Assembly: GCA_016222805.1 (NCBI GenBank) | Contig: JACRQG010000041.1 | Span: forward strand, 1-64,000 | Reading direction: 5' to 3' | Source: Verrucomicrobiota bacterium | GTDB taxonomy: Bacteria; Verrucomicrobiota; Verrucomicrobiia; Opitutales; Opitutaceae | Length of the DNA stretch: 64,000 nucleotides | Shown: one piece after another, positions 1 to 8,577 of the stretch | How the letters are laid out: every line of letters begins with the position of its first letter | How positions within the stretch are numbered: position 1 is the first letter of the stretch | Notes under the pieces: model-generated | What the model was told of the DNA's origin: nothing | The model's input: only the letters and a program-made list of their open reading frames with translations | Databases searched by the model: none | Position numbers and translations under genes: made by a program

Positions 1-1
1 C

Positions 2-655
2 AGCCTCGAAACCTATTCGGCCTCCATCGATCTCTTTCGCATCATCAGCACTGAGCGCGAGCTGATCACGGGTTACCGTTACCGCTACAGCGATTCGACG
101 CGGAACACGGCCAGCACCGATCACGCATTTTCCATCGGTCTGAGCGGGAAGCTCATTCGGGGGGTGAAGGGCAGCCTGCGAACCGGCTACCAGACCCGGA
201 GCACCACTGGACGCGGGACCCTGAACGATCAGCACGATTCCTGGTTCGCCAGCGGCAGCTCCACCTACGCCTTCTCCCGGAAACTCCTGCTCACCGCGTC
301 TCTCGCGAAGGACTTTTCCACGACCGCCACCGACTCCATGGTCGACACGACCAACGCGTCGCTGGCGCTCCAGTACGCCTATAGCTCGCGTCTCAACGCC
401 TCGATCGGAGCCGACCTGGGCGACAGCCGCTTCCTGGGCGAAGGCGGCCGGGTCGTGCTCCAGGCGGGACCGCCGCGCCTCCTCGGGGCAAACCGCCACG
501 ATACCTTTGCCAGCTGGGATGCGACGCTGAGCTACGCATTCCGGGATCGGCTCCGGACGAGCTTTTCGTACTCCTGGTTCCGCAACTGGTCCACCCTCCC
601 CTTCGCCGATTTCGATCGCAGCTCGTGGACGGCCTCCGCATCGACCCGCTGGTAA
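2..655 (+). CDS. Outer-membrane beta-barrel protein of the exopolysaccharide operon (5' end outside window)
   Basis: The 217 visible codons start in phase at base 2 and the gene enters from the left edge, so the N-terminus is missing. The protein shows alternating polar/hydrophobic stretches, many Tyr, Arg, Ser and Thr, and ends in Arg-Trp; a terminal aromatic residue is the usual signal of an outer-membrane barrel. Four bases separate it from the Wza-like export gene, followed by the Wzc-like kinase, so it probably belongs to the same exopolysaccharide operon. Barrels of this kind are known next to such genes as possible outer-membrane secretion or anchoring components. The exact role is not visible, and no enzyme motif is seen. 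Confidence 0.72.
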   Translation, partial: SLETYSASIDLFRIISTERELITGYRYRYSDSTRNTASTDHAFSIGLSGKLIRGVKGSLRTGYQTRSTTGRGTLNDQHDSWFASGSSTYAFSRKLLLTASLAKDFSTTATDSMVDTTNASLALQYAYSSRLNASIGADLGDSRFLGEGGRVVLQAGPPRLLGANRHDTFASWDATLSYAFRDRLRTSFSYSWFRNWSTLPFADFDRSSWTASASTRW

Positions 656-659
656 CCCC

Positions 660-1301
660 ATGAAGTCGTCTTTCCCTGTCGCCTGTCTTGTACTCTGCGC
701 CGTCCTGCTTCCTGCGGCTGCCGGAGGGGCCACCGCCCCGGCGACGCCCGGCACCACCAAGACGGAAAAGGAGTACATGCCGTACAAGATCACCCGGGGC
801 GATCGCCTGACCATCAGCGTGCTGGGCGAACCCGACCTGCGTGTCGGTGGCATCCGGGTCGAGGCGATCGGCACGGTCATCCTGCCGTTGGTGAAGGATG
901 TTCGGCTCGTCGGCCTTACCATCGCGGAGGCGCAGGACACGATCGCCCGGGCCTACCGGGAGGGACGTTTCCTGCGGGATCCCCAGGTGACCGTCACGGT
1001 CGAGGAGTACGCCCCCCGTACGGTGCTGGTCAGCGGCAAGGTCAACATCCAGGGGCGGCAGGAGATTCCACCCGACACGAAATTCACCATCACGGATCTC
1101 ATCGGCAAGGCCGGCGGGTTCACCGAGACGGCCCGGAGCAAGGAAGTCAAAGTCACGCGAACGATGCCGGACGGCACCCTCAAGGTGTTCACCCTCGATG
1201 TCGAAAGCGCCATGAAGGGCCGGAGCAGCGCCTCGGCCCGCGACGCGGGATTCGTCCTCGAGCCGGACGATATCATTTACGTCCCGGAAAAGATCATCTA
1301 A
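660..1301 (+). CDS. Polysaccharide export protein (Wza-like, Poly_export/SLBB)
   Basis: 213 aa. An N-terminal signal peptide (about residues 1-22, ending in an Ala/Gly-rich cleavage region) precedes the Poly_export domain, with the typical 'YKITRGDRLTISVLGEPDL' opening. An SLBB-type beta-grasp segment follows (about residues 115-200: 'VLVSGKVNIQG' through 'LEPDDIIYVPEKII'). Family members form the outer-membrane/periplasmic channel through which exopolysaccharide leaves the cell. No lipobox cysteine follows the signal, unlike E. coli Wza, so it may not be a lipoprotein. It is short for the family (E. coli Wza is about 380 aa), with one SLBB domain. It lies 13 bp upstream of the co-polymerase/kinase. 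Confidence 0.9.
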   Translation: MKSSFPVACLVLCAVLLPAAAGGATAPATPGTTKTEKEYMPYKITRGDRLTISVLGEPDLRVGGIRVEAIGTVILPLVKDVRLVGLTIAEAQDTIARAYREGRFLRDPQVTVTVEEYAPRTVLVSGKVNIQGRQEIPPDTKFTITDLIGKAGGFTETARSKEVKVTRTMPDGTLKVFTLDVESAMKGRSSASARDAGFVLEPDDIIYVPEKII

Positions 1302-1314
1302 ACGCCGTCCCTCA

Positions 1315-3477
1315 ATGGCCGACGCTCCCGCCAAGAACCCGGGTCCCCCGCACGCTGCCGCCCGCGACGAAGAAGTCTCCGAACGACGCACCCTCCGGGA
1401 CTACTACATCATCCTGCGGGAACGGTTCTGGATCGCGCTCCCGCTCGCCCTGCTGATCGCGATCGGGTACGGCTACAAGAAGATGCAGGTCACGCCGACC
1501 TACTTTGCGCGGGCGACCATGCAGTTCGAGAAGCCGGACACCGTGGTTCCGATCCAGGGCGTCGTCGACCAATCGGTCCGTTCGGATGTGGACCTCAACA
1601 CCCATCTCGAAGTGTTGAAGAGCGGCATGCTGGCCGCCCAGGTTCGCGCCGCGCTTACGCCGGAGGAGCAGGTGATCCTGAAGCGGGCCAATCTTAAGCG
1701 CAGCCCTCCCGGCACCGATCCGAATTCGGTCGGAATCGACATGGGTTCGATGACCCCCGTGCCGTCGCGTGCCAGCTACATCATCGGCATCCAGGTCACC
1801 CATCCCGATCCCGAGGCGGCCATGATTGTCGCCAACAAGTACGTCGACGGGTTCATGAACTACCTGCTCACGAAGGGGTCCACCGGCAACCAGGGCGCCG
1901 TGCAAATTCTCTCCCAGCAGGCCGAGCGCCTGCGCAAGGAATCGGAGGAGGCCGATCAGGCGCTGCAGCGGTACATGAAGGAGAAAAACCTGCTCTCCCT
2001 CGACAGCTCAATCAACCTCGTGACGGAACAACTCCGGAAGGCCGCCGCTTACCGCGATGAATCGCGTTTCCGGCTGCTCCAGATCGACGAGAAGATGCGC
2101 CAAATCGAGGCCTATCAGGCGGCCAATCGCAACCTGCTCGAGATTGCCGAAATCGGCACCCATCAGACCGTCGCCCCCCTGAAGGCCCAGCTCAGCCGCC
2201 TGCAGCAGGAAATGAACCTCCTGGCCGAGCGCTACCTCGAGCGGCACCCCTCCATCATCAACAAGGCGAATGAAATCAGCGTGACCGAGACGGACCTGAA
2301 CCGCGCGGTCACGCAGGCGATCGCCGAACTCCGCACGCGGCAGGCCGAGGCGAAACAAGCCGTGAAGAACTCCGAAGAGGAGTATGCCCGGGCCGAGAAG
2401 GCCCAGATCGAACTGGGCGACACCAGCGTCGCCTTCCGCAGCCTCAAGACTGAGGCCGATGCAAAGGAGCAGAATTATCGCGCGTTGCTGGCCCGCCTGA
2501 ACGATGCCCGGACGGTCAAGAACATCGAAAATGTTCCCGTCCGCCCCCTGGACCGCGCCACGCTCAACCCCAACCCCGTTTCCCCGGACAAGGCCCAGAT
2601 CATCAAGACAAGCATCGGGCTGGGCGTACTCGTCTTCCTCGGCGTGGCCGTCGGGCTAAGTTTCATCGACGACCGCGTGAAGAGCGCGTGGGACGTGGAG
2701 TCATTTATCGGCGCCAACCTGCTCGGGATCATCCCGGATCTGGCCGCGATGAAGGATGACGAGAAGTACACCCTCCTGCTCGACAACCGCCAGGCACCCG
2801 GCGTGGAGGCGTTTCTCAGCGTCTATAGTTCCATCAAGATCCACTCCAAGCTCGATTTTCCCAAGTCGATCCTGGTCACCAGCACGATCCCGGGCGAAGG
2901 CAAGACGCTGATCTCGTGCAATGTGGCGGGAAGCTTCGCGCGCCACTCGAAGAAGACCCTGCTGATCGACGGCGACCTGCGCCGCCCGATGCTGCACCGG
3001 CACTTCAAGCAACAAAACTCGGCCGGCCTGATCACCTGGTTCGAAGCCGGCGGCTCGATGGAAGGCGACCTGGCCACCAACCCTGACCTGGGCATCATCA
3101 AGGTCGGCGAGAATCTCTCGCTGCTCTGTTCCGGCGGTCGCTCCAAGAGCCCCACCGAACTGCTCGAGAATCCGCTCTTCAGCCAGTTGCTGGAGCGGCT
3201 CAAGCGGGAATACGATCTCGTCATCGTCGACTCCCCTCCGCTCGGCGCCGTCACCGACTCCCTCCTCATCGCCGAGCGCATCGACGAGGTCATCTACGTC
3301 TGTCGCTTCAATCGCGCCTACCGCAAACACATCCGCCTCTACATGCGCGCGCTCCGCAACGGCAAGAACGAGGTGCTCGGCGTCGTGCTCAACGGCCTTT
3401 CGCCGCGCCGGATCGAGTACTACTCGAACTACCGGTACTACCGCAGCTACAAGAAATACTACGGCGCGCAGACGTGA
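1315..3477 (+). CDS. Polysaccharide co-polymerase / BY-type tyrosine autokinase (Wzc-like)
   Basis: 720 aa with classic BY-kinase architecture. A membrane segment lies near residues 40-55, followed by a Wzz/GNVR periplasmic region with long coiled coil (about 190-370) and a second membrane segment near 435-455. The cytoplasmic kinase has Walker A 'TIPGEGKT' (about 524), Walker A' 'LLIDGDLRRP' (about 549) and Walker B 'LVIVDSPP' (about 635). The C-terminus is a tyrosine cluster with eight Tyr in the last 19 residues, the known autophosphorylation tail of this family. It controls chain length and export of exopolysaccharide together with the upstream export protein. Its stop overlaps the lpxI reading frame by 4 bp, which suggests translational coupling. 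Confidence 0.93.
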   Translation: MADAPAKNPGPPHAAARDEEVSERRTLRDYYIILRERFWIALPLALLIAIGYGYKKMQVTPTYFARATMQFEKPDTVVPIQGVVDQSVRSDVDLNTHLEVLKSGMLAAQVRAALTPEEQVILKRANLKRSPPGTDPNSVGIDMGSMTPVPSRASYIIGIQVTHPDPEAAMIVANKYVDGFMNYLLTKGSTGNQGAVQILSQQAERLRKESEEADQALQRYMKEKNLLSLDSSINLVTEQLRKAAAYRDESRFRLLQIDEKMRQIEAYQAANRNLLEIAEIGTHQTVAPLKAQLSRLQQEMNLLAERYLERHPSIINKANEISVTETDLNRAVTQAIAELRTRQAEAKQAVKNSEEEYARAEKAQIELGDTSVAFRSLKTEADAKEQNYRALLARLNDARTVKNIENVPVRPLDRATLNPNPVSPDKAQIIKTSIGLGVLVFLGVAVGLSFIDDRVKSAWDVESFIGANLLGIIPDLAAMKDDEKYTLLLDNRQAPGVEAFLSVYSSIKIHSKLDFPKSILVTSTIPGEGKTLISCNVAGSFARHSKKTLLIDGDLRRPMLHRHFKQQNSAGLITWFEAGGSMEGDLATNPDLGIIKVGENLSLLCSGGRSKSPTELLENPLFSQLLERLKREYDLVIVDSPPLGAVTDSLLIAERIDEVIYVCRFNRAYRKHIRLYMRALRNGKNEVLGVVLNGLSPRRIEYYSNYRYYRSYKKYYGAQT

Positions 3478-4388
3478 GGCCCGGGCGCGTCGCGCCATTT
3501 CCGGCTTCAGTCGCGCCGCGGGCCTCGCAAGCTCCCGACGTGTCCAGCCTTTCCCAGTTCGTTCCCACGGACTTTGATCCCCGCCGTCCGTTGGTCCTCA
3601 TCGCAGGCCAGGGCCTCTATCCGCGGCTCGTGGCCGACGCCGTGCGCCGGGCCGGGATTCCCCTGCGGCTGGTCGCCTTCGAGGACGAGACTCCGCCCGA
3701 GCTTTTCGCAAGCTTTGCGCCCGACGAACGGCGGCAATTGAAGGTCGGCCAACTCGGGCACATGCTCGACGCGCTGCGGGACTTCCAGGCTGGATACGCC
3801 TACATGGCCGGCCAGATTACCCCGCGCCGCCTGTTCCACGGGCTGCACCCCGATTTCAAGGCGACCCGCATCCTGCTCTCCCTCAAGCGCCGCAATGCCG
3901 AGAGCATCTTTGGGGCGATCGCCCGGGAGATCGAGGAACTTGGGGTCACGCTGCTCGATGCCCGCGCCTTCCTGGACGACCAGCTCGCGACCCCGGGGTG
4001 CATGACGGGGCGGAAGTTCCCCATCGAGGCGGAATACGTCGAACACGGCGCGCAGATCGCCCGCGAATGCGCCCGGCTGGATATTGGGCAGGGGTGCGTG
4101 GTCCGCCAGGGCACCGTCCTTGCCGTCGAGGCCTTCGAAGGCACGGACGAGATGCTGCGCCGTGCCGGCGCCTTCAAGACCGACCACGCGCTCTTCGTGA
4201 AAACCGTCAAGGCCCGCCAGGATTGGCGGTTCGACGTTCCCTGCTTTGGCCAACAGACCCTCGCCACCATGCGCTCCGCCGCCATCTCTGCTGCAGCCCT
4301 GGAGGCCGGGAAGGTGCTGCTGCTGGACAAGCCCGCCGTGCTGGCCCAGGCGCGGGAAGCCGGCATCCACCTGCTCGGCCTGGAGTGA
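3474..4388 (+). CDS. lpxI: UDP-2,3-diacylglucosamine pyrophosphatase LpxI (DUF1009)
   Basis: Up to 304 aa. LpxI hydrolyses UDP-2,3-diacylglucosamine to lipid X in lipid A synthesis, replacing LpxH in many non-gammaproteobacteria. The glycine-rich 'LIAGQGLYPRLV' and the C-terminal half with 'GQGCVVRQGTVLAVEAFEGTD' and 'VPCFGQQTLATM' are LpxI hallmarks. The first ATG (3474) overlaps the kinase stop by 4 bp but adds about 22 unconserved residues; an in-frame GTG at 3540 gives a 282-aa protein closer to the usual length. Position directly behind an EPS kinase is unusual for lpxI and may link lipid A and exopolysaccharide output. Confidence 0.88.
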   Translation: MRPGRVAPFPASVAPRASQAPDVSSLSQFVPTDFDPRRPLVLIAGQGLYPRLVADAVRRAGIPLRLVAFEDETPPELFASFAPDERRQLKVGQLGHMLDALRDFQAGYAYMAGQITPRRLFHGLHPDFKATRILLSLKRRNAESIFGAIAREIEELGVTLLDARAFLDDQLATPGCMTGRKFPIEAEYVEHGAQIARECARLDIGQGCVVRQGTVLAVEAFEGTDEMLRRAGAFKTDHALFVKTVKARQDWRFDVPCFGQQTLATMRSAAISAAALEAGKVLLLDKPAVLAQAREAGIHLLGLE

Positions 4389-4449
4389 ACGCGCCGCCAC
4401 GCGCCCGCACACTTGCGCCGTCATCAGGTTGGCTCCACTGTTCCCCGAC

Positions 4450-4917
4450 ATGAAAAACGATGTCGTCCTCGTCACGGTCAAGGGGGTGATGCCCACCGCC
4501 AACGGGTGCGCCGTTTTTCTGGGGAATGACGACAAGACCTTTGTCATCTACGTCGATCATTCGGTCGGCAGCGCCATTCAGATGACGCTCAACGGAGTGA
4601 AGAAGGATCGGCCGCTGACGCACGACCTGATTGGCAGCATCCTGCTGGGGCTTGGGGCGCAACTCGACCACGTGGTGGTGAACGACGCCCGCGAAGGCAC
4701 CTTCTTTGCCCGGATCCTCCTCCGGATGGAAAACGAGCTGGGACGAAAGATCATCGAGGTGGATGCGCGGCCCAGTGACTCCATCGTGCTGGCGCTGCAG
4801 CAAAAGCGGCCCGTGTATGTGGCGCGGGCAGTCTTCGAGAGTGTCGAGGACATGACCGAGATTCTCGAGCGCGTGCTCAAGCAGCAGGCGGGCGAAAACG
4901 AGGAAGAACAGACTTGA
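4450..4917 (+). CDS. Bifunctional nuclease (BFN/DUF151) domain protein
   Basis: 155 aa, essentially one BFN domain: 'VKGVMPTANGCAVFLGNDDKTFVIYVD' in the N-terminal part (quoted with its breaks, residues 9-35) and the family-typical 'RPSDSIVLALQQKRPVYVA' in the C-terminal half (about 113-131). The ATG at 4450 is chosen because the conserved domain begins there; an in-frame extension upstream lies inside lpxI and is not family-like. Members were named for DNase/RNase activity in plants and a crystal structure exists from Thermotoga, but the bacterial function is poorly defined. It overlaps dus by 4 bp (stop TGA inside TTGA), so the pair is likely co-translated. Confidence 0.85.
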   Translation: MKNDVVLVTVKGVMPTANGCAVFLGNDDKTFVIYVDHSVGSAIQMTLNGVKKDRPLTHDLIGSILLGLGAQLDHVVVNDAREGTFFARILLRMENELGRKIIEVDARPSDSIVLALQQKRPVYVARAVFESVEDMTEILERVLKQQAGENEEEQT

Positions 4918-6020
4918 GCGAGCGCCCGCCTTCCCGCCCCCGGGCGGTGCTGCCGCCGGGCCTCGTGCCCGGCGCCCCCCTGACCGCCCTCGCCCCGATG
5001 CAGGACGTCACCGATCTGGCGTTCATGCGCGTCATCGCCCACTACGGCGCGCCCGATTTTTACTTCACGGAGTTCTTTCGCGTCCACGCGCAATCGCGCC
5101 CAGAGGTTCATATCCTCCGCTCGATCGAGGAGAACACCACCGGCCGCCCGGTGTTCGCCCAGTTAATCGGGGAGGACCTGGGCCACCTCGCCCGCACGGT
5201 GCGCCTGCTCCTGCGTCATCCGGTGGCCGGCATCGATCTCAACCTCGGGTGCCCCGCCCCCAAGGTCTACCGCAAGAACGTCGGCGGTGGCCTCCTGCGC
5301 GAACCGGCGCGAATCGACGAGATCCTCGCCACCCTGCGCGCGGAGGTTCCCGGTCTGCTGACCGTGAAGATGCGCGTGGGCTTCGAGGACACGTCGAACT
5401 TCGACCGGATTCTCGACCTCATCGACAAGCATGACGTCGACCTACTCACCGTGCACGGCCGCACGGTGCGCGAGATGTACCACGCTGAGGTCAGGTACGA
5501 GCGCATCGCCCACGCCACCGCCCGGGTGCGCTGCCCGGTGCTGGCCAACGGGAACATCACCTCGGCCGCGCGCGCTGCCGCCGTCCTGGCCACCACCGGC
5601 GGCGCCGGTGTGATGATCGGCCGCCACGCGATCCGCAACCCGTGGATCTTCCACCAGTGCCGCGAGGTCTTTGCCGGCCGCGCGCCCGGCGTGATCACGC
5701 TGGGGCAGGTGCGCGAGTACATCGAACGTCTCTTCCGCGCCACGCAGGTCGACGGCCTGGCCGAGCGGCTGCACGTGAACAAGATGAAGAAGTACCTCAA
5801 TTTCGTGGGCCAGGGCGTCGACCCGCAGGGGGCTTTCCTTCACGCCATGCGTCGCACCGAGACCGAGCGAGAGCTTTTCGCCGTCTGCGATCGGCACCTG
5901 CTCAACGAAGCCCACCTTCCCTTCTCCCCGGAGCCCTACGCCGGCGTCATCGCCCGCCCCAACTGCGAAGTCCCGCGCGGCGAGCCCGCGCCGTGCTCGC
6001 TCACGGCGATCACGGCCTGA
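4914..6020 (+). CDS. dus: tRNA-dihydrouridine synthase
   Basis: 368 aa FMN TIM-barrel enzyme reducing uridine to dihydrouridine in tRNA D-loops. Seen: 'LAPMQDVTD' at the FMN-binding N-terminus, the active-site cysteine in 'NLGCPAPKVYRKNVGGGLL', 'TVKMRVGFED', 'LTVHGRT' and the phosphate-binding 'ANGNITS' plus 'GVMIGRHAIRNPWIF'. The start is TTG at 4914, sharing bases with the TGA stop of the BFN gene; a GAGG lies about 10 bp upstream. The subfamily (DusA/B/C) cannot be fixed by eye. The gene converges on sufT with a 26 bp gap. Confidence 0.9.
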   Translation: MSERPPSRPRAVLPPGLVPGAPLTALAPMQDVTDLAFMRVIAHYGAPDFYFTEFFRVHAQSRPEVHILRSIEENTTGRPVFAQLIGEDLGHLARTVRLLLRHPVAGIDLNLGCPAPKVYRKNVGGGLLREPARIDEILATLRAEVPGLLTVKMRVGFEDTSNFDRILDLIDKHDVDLLTVHGRTVREMYHAEVRYERIAHATARVRCPVLANGNITSAARAAAVLATTGGAGVMIGRHAIRNPWIFHQCREVFAGRAPGVITLGQVREYIERLFRATQVDGLAERLHVNKMKKYLNFVGQGVDPQGAFLHAMRRTETERELFAVCDRHLLNEAHLPFSPEPYAGVIARPNCEVPRGEPAPCSLTAITA

Positions 6021-6046
6021 CCCCGGCGCCCCGACACTGCCCGGCC

Positions 6047-6604
6047 CTACTCAAGGCCGAGCAGCTTGCGGCCCACCGGCGAAATCATATGCGGGGTCCA
6101 CTGCGGGTCCCATACGATGTGCACCTGGGCGGACTTCACCGTCGGCAGTCGCGCGATTTTCTGGCGCGCGTCTTCGGCAATCACCGGACCCATCCCGCAG
6201 CCCGGAGCCGTCAAAGTCATCTTCACGGCGATCGTGTGGCCACCATCCCCGGTGGGATCGACCGCCAGATCGTAGATCAAACCAAGGTCGACGATGTTGA
6301 CCGGGATCTCCGGGTCGAAGCAGGTCTTGAGGGCGTTCCAGACCGCCTCCTCGCTGAACTCCGCCGGCACCGCGGCCGGGTCTGACTCGGCCCCGGCCTC
6401 GTAGCCGGAAATCGCCGAGGCGTCCGCCCGCGCAATCCGGAACAGCCCGCGGTCGGTACGCACCGTGATGTTTCCCCCCAGGGTCTGCACAATGGCGACG
6501 GTCAATCCCGCCGCCAACGTCACTTCCGTGCCGGCTGGAATCGCGGTGGCGGCACAATCACGGGTCAGGGAGGAAGTTGAAGAGGTCATCGTGGATGCGT
6601 CCAT
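6047..6604 (-). CDS. sufT: Putative Fe-S cluster assembly protein SufT (DUF59/MIP18)
   Basis: 185 aa. The N-terminal half (about 20-75) is the SufT-specific extension ('IPAGTEVTL...GGNITVRTDRGLFRIA'). The C-terminal MIP18 domain carries 'DPEIPVNIVDLGLIYD' (about 97-112) and the conserved cysteine in 'TAPGCGMGP' (Cys136). SufT helps Fe-S protein maturation; in most genomes it sits in a suf operon, but here it is 3 bp downstream of sppA. ATG 6604 and ATG 6589 are both possible starts; 6604 gives the tightest spacing to sppA. Confidence 0.87.
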   Translation of the reverse strand: MDASTMTSSTSSLTRDCAATAIPAGTEVTLAAGLTVAIVQTLGGNITVRTDRGLFRIARADASAISGYEAGAESDPAAVPAEFSEEAVWNALKTCFDPEIPVNIVDLGLIYDLAVDPTGDGGHTIAVKMTLTAPGCGMGPVIAEDARQKIARLPTVKSAQVHIVWDPQWTPHMISPVGRKLLGLE

Positions 6605-6607
6605 GGT

Positions 6608-8434
6608 TCAACGGACGACCACGGTCAATGGCAGGCGCGCATAGACGCCGTGGGGATCGTTGAAGGAACGCAGGACGCGGAATTCGCTTTCCCAGCGTTC
6701 GCGCAGGCGGGCCAGCACCCCGGAGTTCGACTTGGCCGCCCCGGGCAGGGTGCGTTCCAGCCACTCCTGCACCGCTTCCAGCAGTTCCTTCTGCCGCGGC
6801 AACTCGATCAGTCGATAGTTGTCCCGGAGGCCCGCCTTTTCAGCCGCATGGGCAATGGCCGCTTCCAAGCCTCCCAGTTCGTCGACCAGCCCGTGCTCCA
6901 CGGCGTCACTGCCGGACCACACGCGGCCCTGCGCCACCGACTCCACCTTGTCCGGGGAGAGCCGCCGACCCTCCGCGACTTTGGCCACGAACTCGGCGTA
7001 GATCCAGTCGACCATGCGCTGCAGGACGGCAAGTTCCTCCGCGGTCTTTGGTCGGGAAATGGTCAGGGCATCGGCAAAACGGCCGGTTTTCACACTGTCA
7101 AAGGTCACGCCAAAGTCTCCCGCCAGTTTCTGGATATCGAACTGCAGCCCGAACACACCAATGGAACCGGTGATGGTCGTCGGCTCCGCGAAGATGCGGT
7201 CGGCGTACGCCGAAATCCAATACCCGCCCGACGCGGCGTAGCTGCCCATCGAGACGACGATGGGTTTCACCTTCTTCATCAGGCGGACCTCCCGCTGGAT
7301 GACCTCCGCGGCCGACGCGCTGCCCCCGGGACTGTTCACGCGCAGCACGACTGCCTTCACGGCGGAGTCCTGCCGCAGCTTCCGGAGTTCGCGGGAAAGT
7401 CGCGATCCTCCCACCTCCCCAAGGTCCCCTTCTCCATCCACAATCTCGCCTTCCGCGTAGAGCACGACGAGGCGTCCGCCGCGGCTCCCGGGCTTGCCAG
7501 TCGAGCCCGCCGCGATGCCCTCAGTGCCGTCCCGGAGGCTCTTCGCGTACTCCGGCAAGGCAATCTGCTTGAACGGCTCCTTGGTTCCCGCCCGTCCGGT
7601 CTTCGCCTTCAAGGCATCGTAGACTTCGTCGCGATACGCCACGCGATCCACGAGACCGGCGGCGCGCGCCGCCTCGGCGCGAATCAACCCCTCGGTGTCG
7701 ACCGTTTCCTGGATCCTCGCCGGCGTGAGTTCCCGGCTGCGCGCGATGTCACCGAGCAATCCACCCCAGATGTCGTCGAGGAGTTTCTGTAATTCCTCCC
7801 GGTGTTCCGGACTCATCGCCCGCCGCGTGAACGGCTCCACCGCCGCCTTGTACTTTCCCACCCGCGTCACCTGGACATTGATCCCATATTTCTCGAACGC
7901 CCCGGCGTAAAACGTCGGCTCGCTCGCGAGACCGGGCATGAGCAGCATCCCGTAGGGATCCAAGGCGATGTCGCTGGCCGCCGAGGCGAGATAAAAGGTC
8001 TTCGTGGTTGCGTAGGTCAGATAGGCCACGACCGGCTTCCCCGCAGCCCGCACCGCCTCGATGGCCGCCCGAACCTCCCGCAACGCGCCGTAGCCGCTCC
8101 CAAACGCCGCCGGGGTCAACTCCCCGGTGAGGTAAACGCCCGCTATGCGCGGGTCGTTGGCGGCCGCCCGCAGGGCGCGGGTCACCGTCCGCAACTGGAG
8201 GGAGTCCGGCCGGCCGCCGAGCGCGCTCAAGTCGATGGGGCCGGGAGCATCGGTGATGTTCGTCGACAGGTCGAACACCAGGTACGCCCCGCGCTCGACC
8301 ACCGGCACCGCCCGCTCGCCCCCACCCAGTGACGCCAACGCCAGCAGGAATCCCACGCCCAGCACCACGCAACCGGCGGAGAAGATCACCAGGGCCACCA
8401 AGGAGCCCAGGAGCGACGTGAAAAAGTTCTTCAT
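6608..8434 (-). CDS. sppA: Signal peptide peptidase SppA, long (67K) form
   Basis: 608 aa with two tandem SppA domains, as in E. coli protease IV. An N-terminal membrane anchor (about residues 6-36) is clear. The catalytic Ser/Lys dyad is intact: Lys196 in 'VGKYKAAVEPFTR' of the first half and Ser402 in 'YAASGGYWIS' of the second. 'VVLRVNSPGGSASAAEVI' is the usual substrate-groove motif. It degrades cleaved signal peptides in the inner membrane. Transcribed with sufT downstream (3 bp gap), and divergent from the orphan at 8578. Confidence 0.94.
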   Translation of the reverse strand: MKNFFTSLLGSLVALVIFSAGCVVLGVGFLLALASLGGGERAVPVVERGAYLVFDLSTNITDAPGPIDLSALGGRPDSLQLRTVTRALRAAANDPRIAGVYLTGELTPAAFGSGYGALREVRAAIEAVRAAGKPVVAYLTYATTKTFYLASAASDIALDPYGMLLMPGLASEPTFYAGAFEKYGINVQVTRVGKYKAAVEPFTRRAMSPEHREELQKLLDDIWGGLLGDIARSRELTPARIQETVDTEGLIRAEAARAAGLVDRVAYRDEVYDALKAKTGRAGTKEPFKQIALPEYAKSLRDGTEGIAAGSTGKPGSRGGRLVVLYAEGEIVDGEGDLGEVGGSRLSRELRKLRQDSAVKAVVLRVNSPGGSASAAEVIQREVRLMKKVKPIVVSMGSYAASGGYWISAYADRIFAEPTTITGSIGVFGLQFDIQKLAGDFGVTFDSVKTGRFADALTISRPKTAEELAVLQRMVDWIYAEFVAKVAEGRRLSPDKVESVAQGRVWSGSDAVEHGLVDELGGLEAAIAHAAEKAGLRDNYRLIELPRQKELLEAVQEWLERTLPGAAKSNSGVLARLRERWESEFRVLRSFNDPHGVYARLPLTVVVR

Positions 8435-8577
8435 GCGGATGCCGCGGACGCTACCTGCTTTCCCTCCATCCTCCAGTCGAAAGGGCGGTTTCCCCGTCCC
8501 GGATCGACTCGTCGCGACGACCGCTGTCCCCCACGAACAGGTTGCGAGGGCCGCCCGGCCTGTGCAATCTACGCCCC

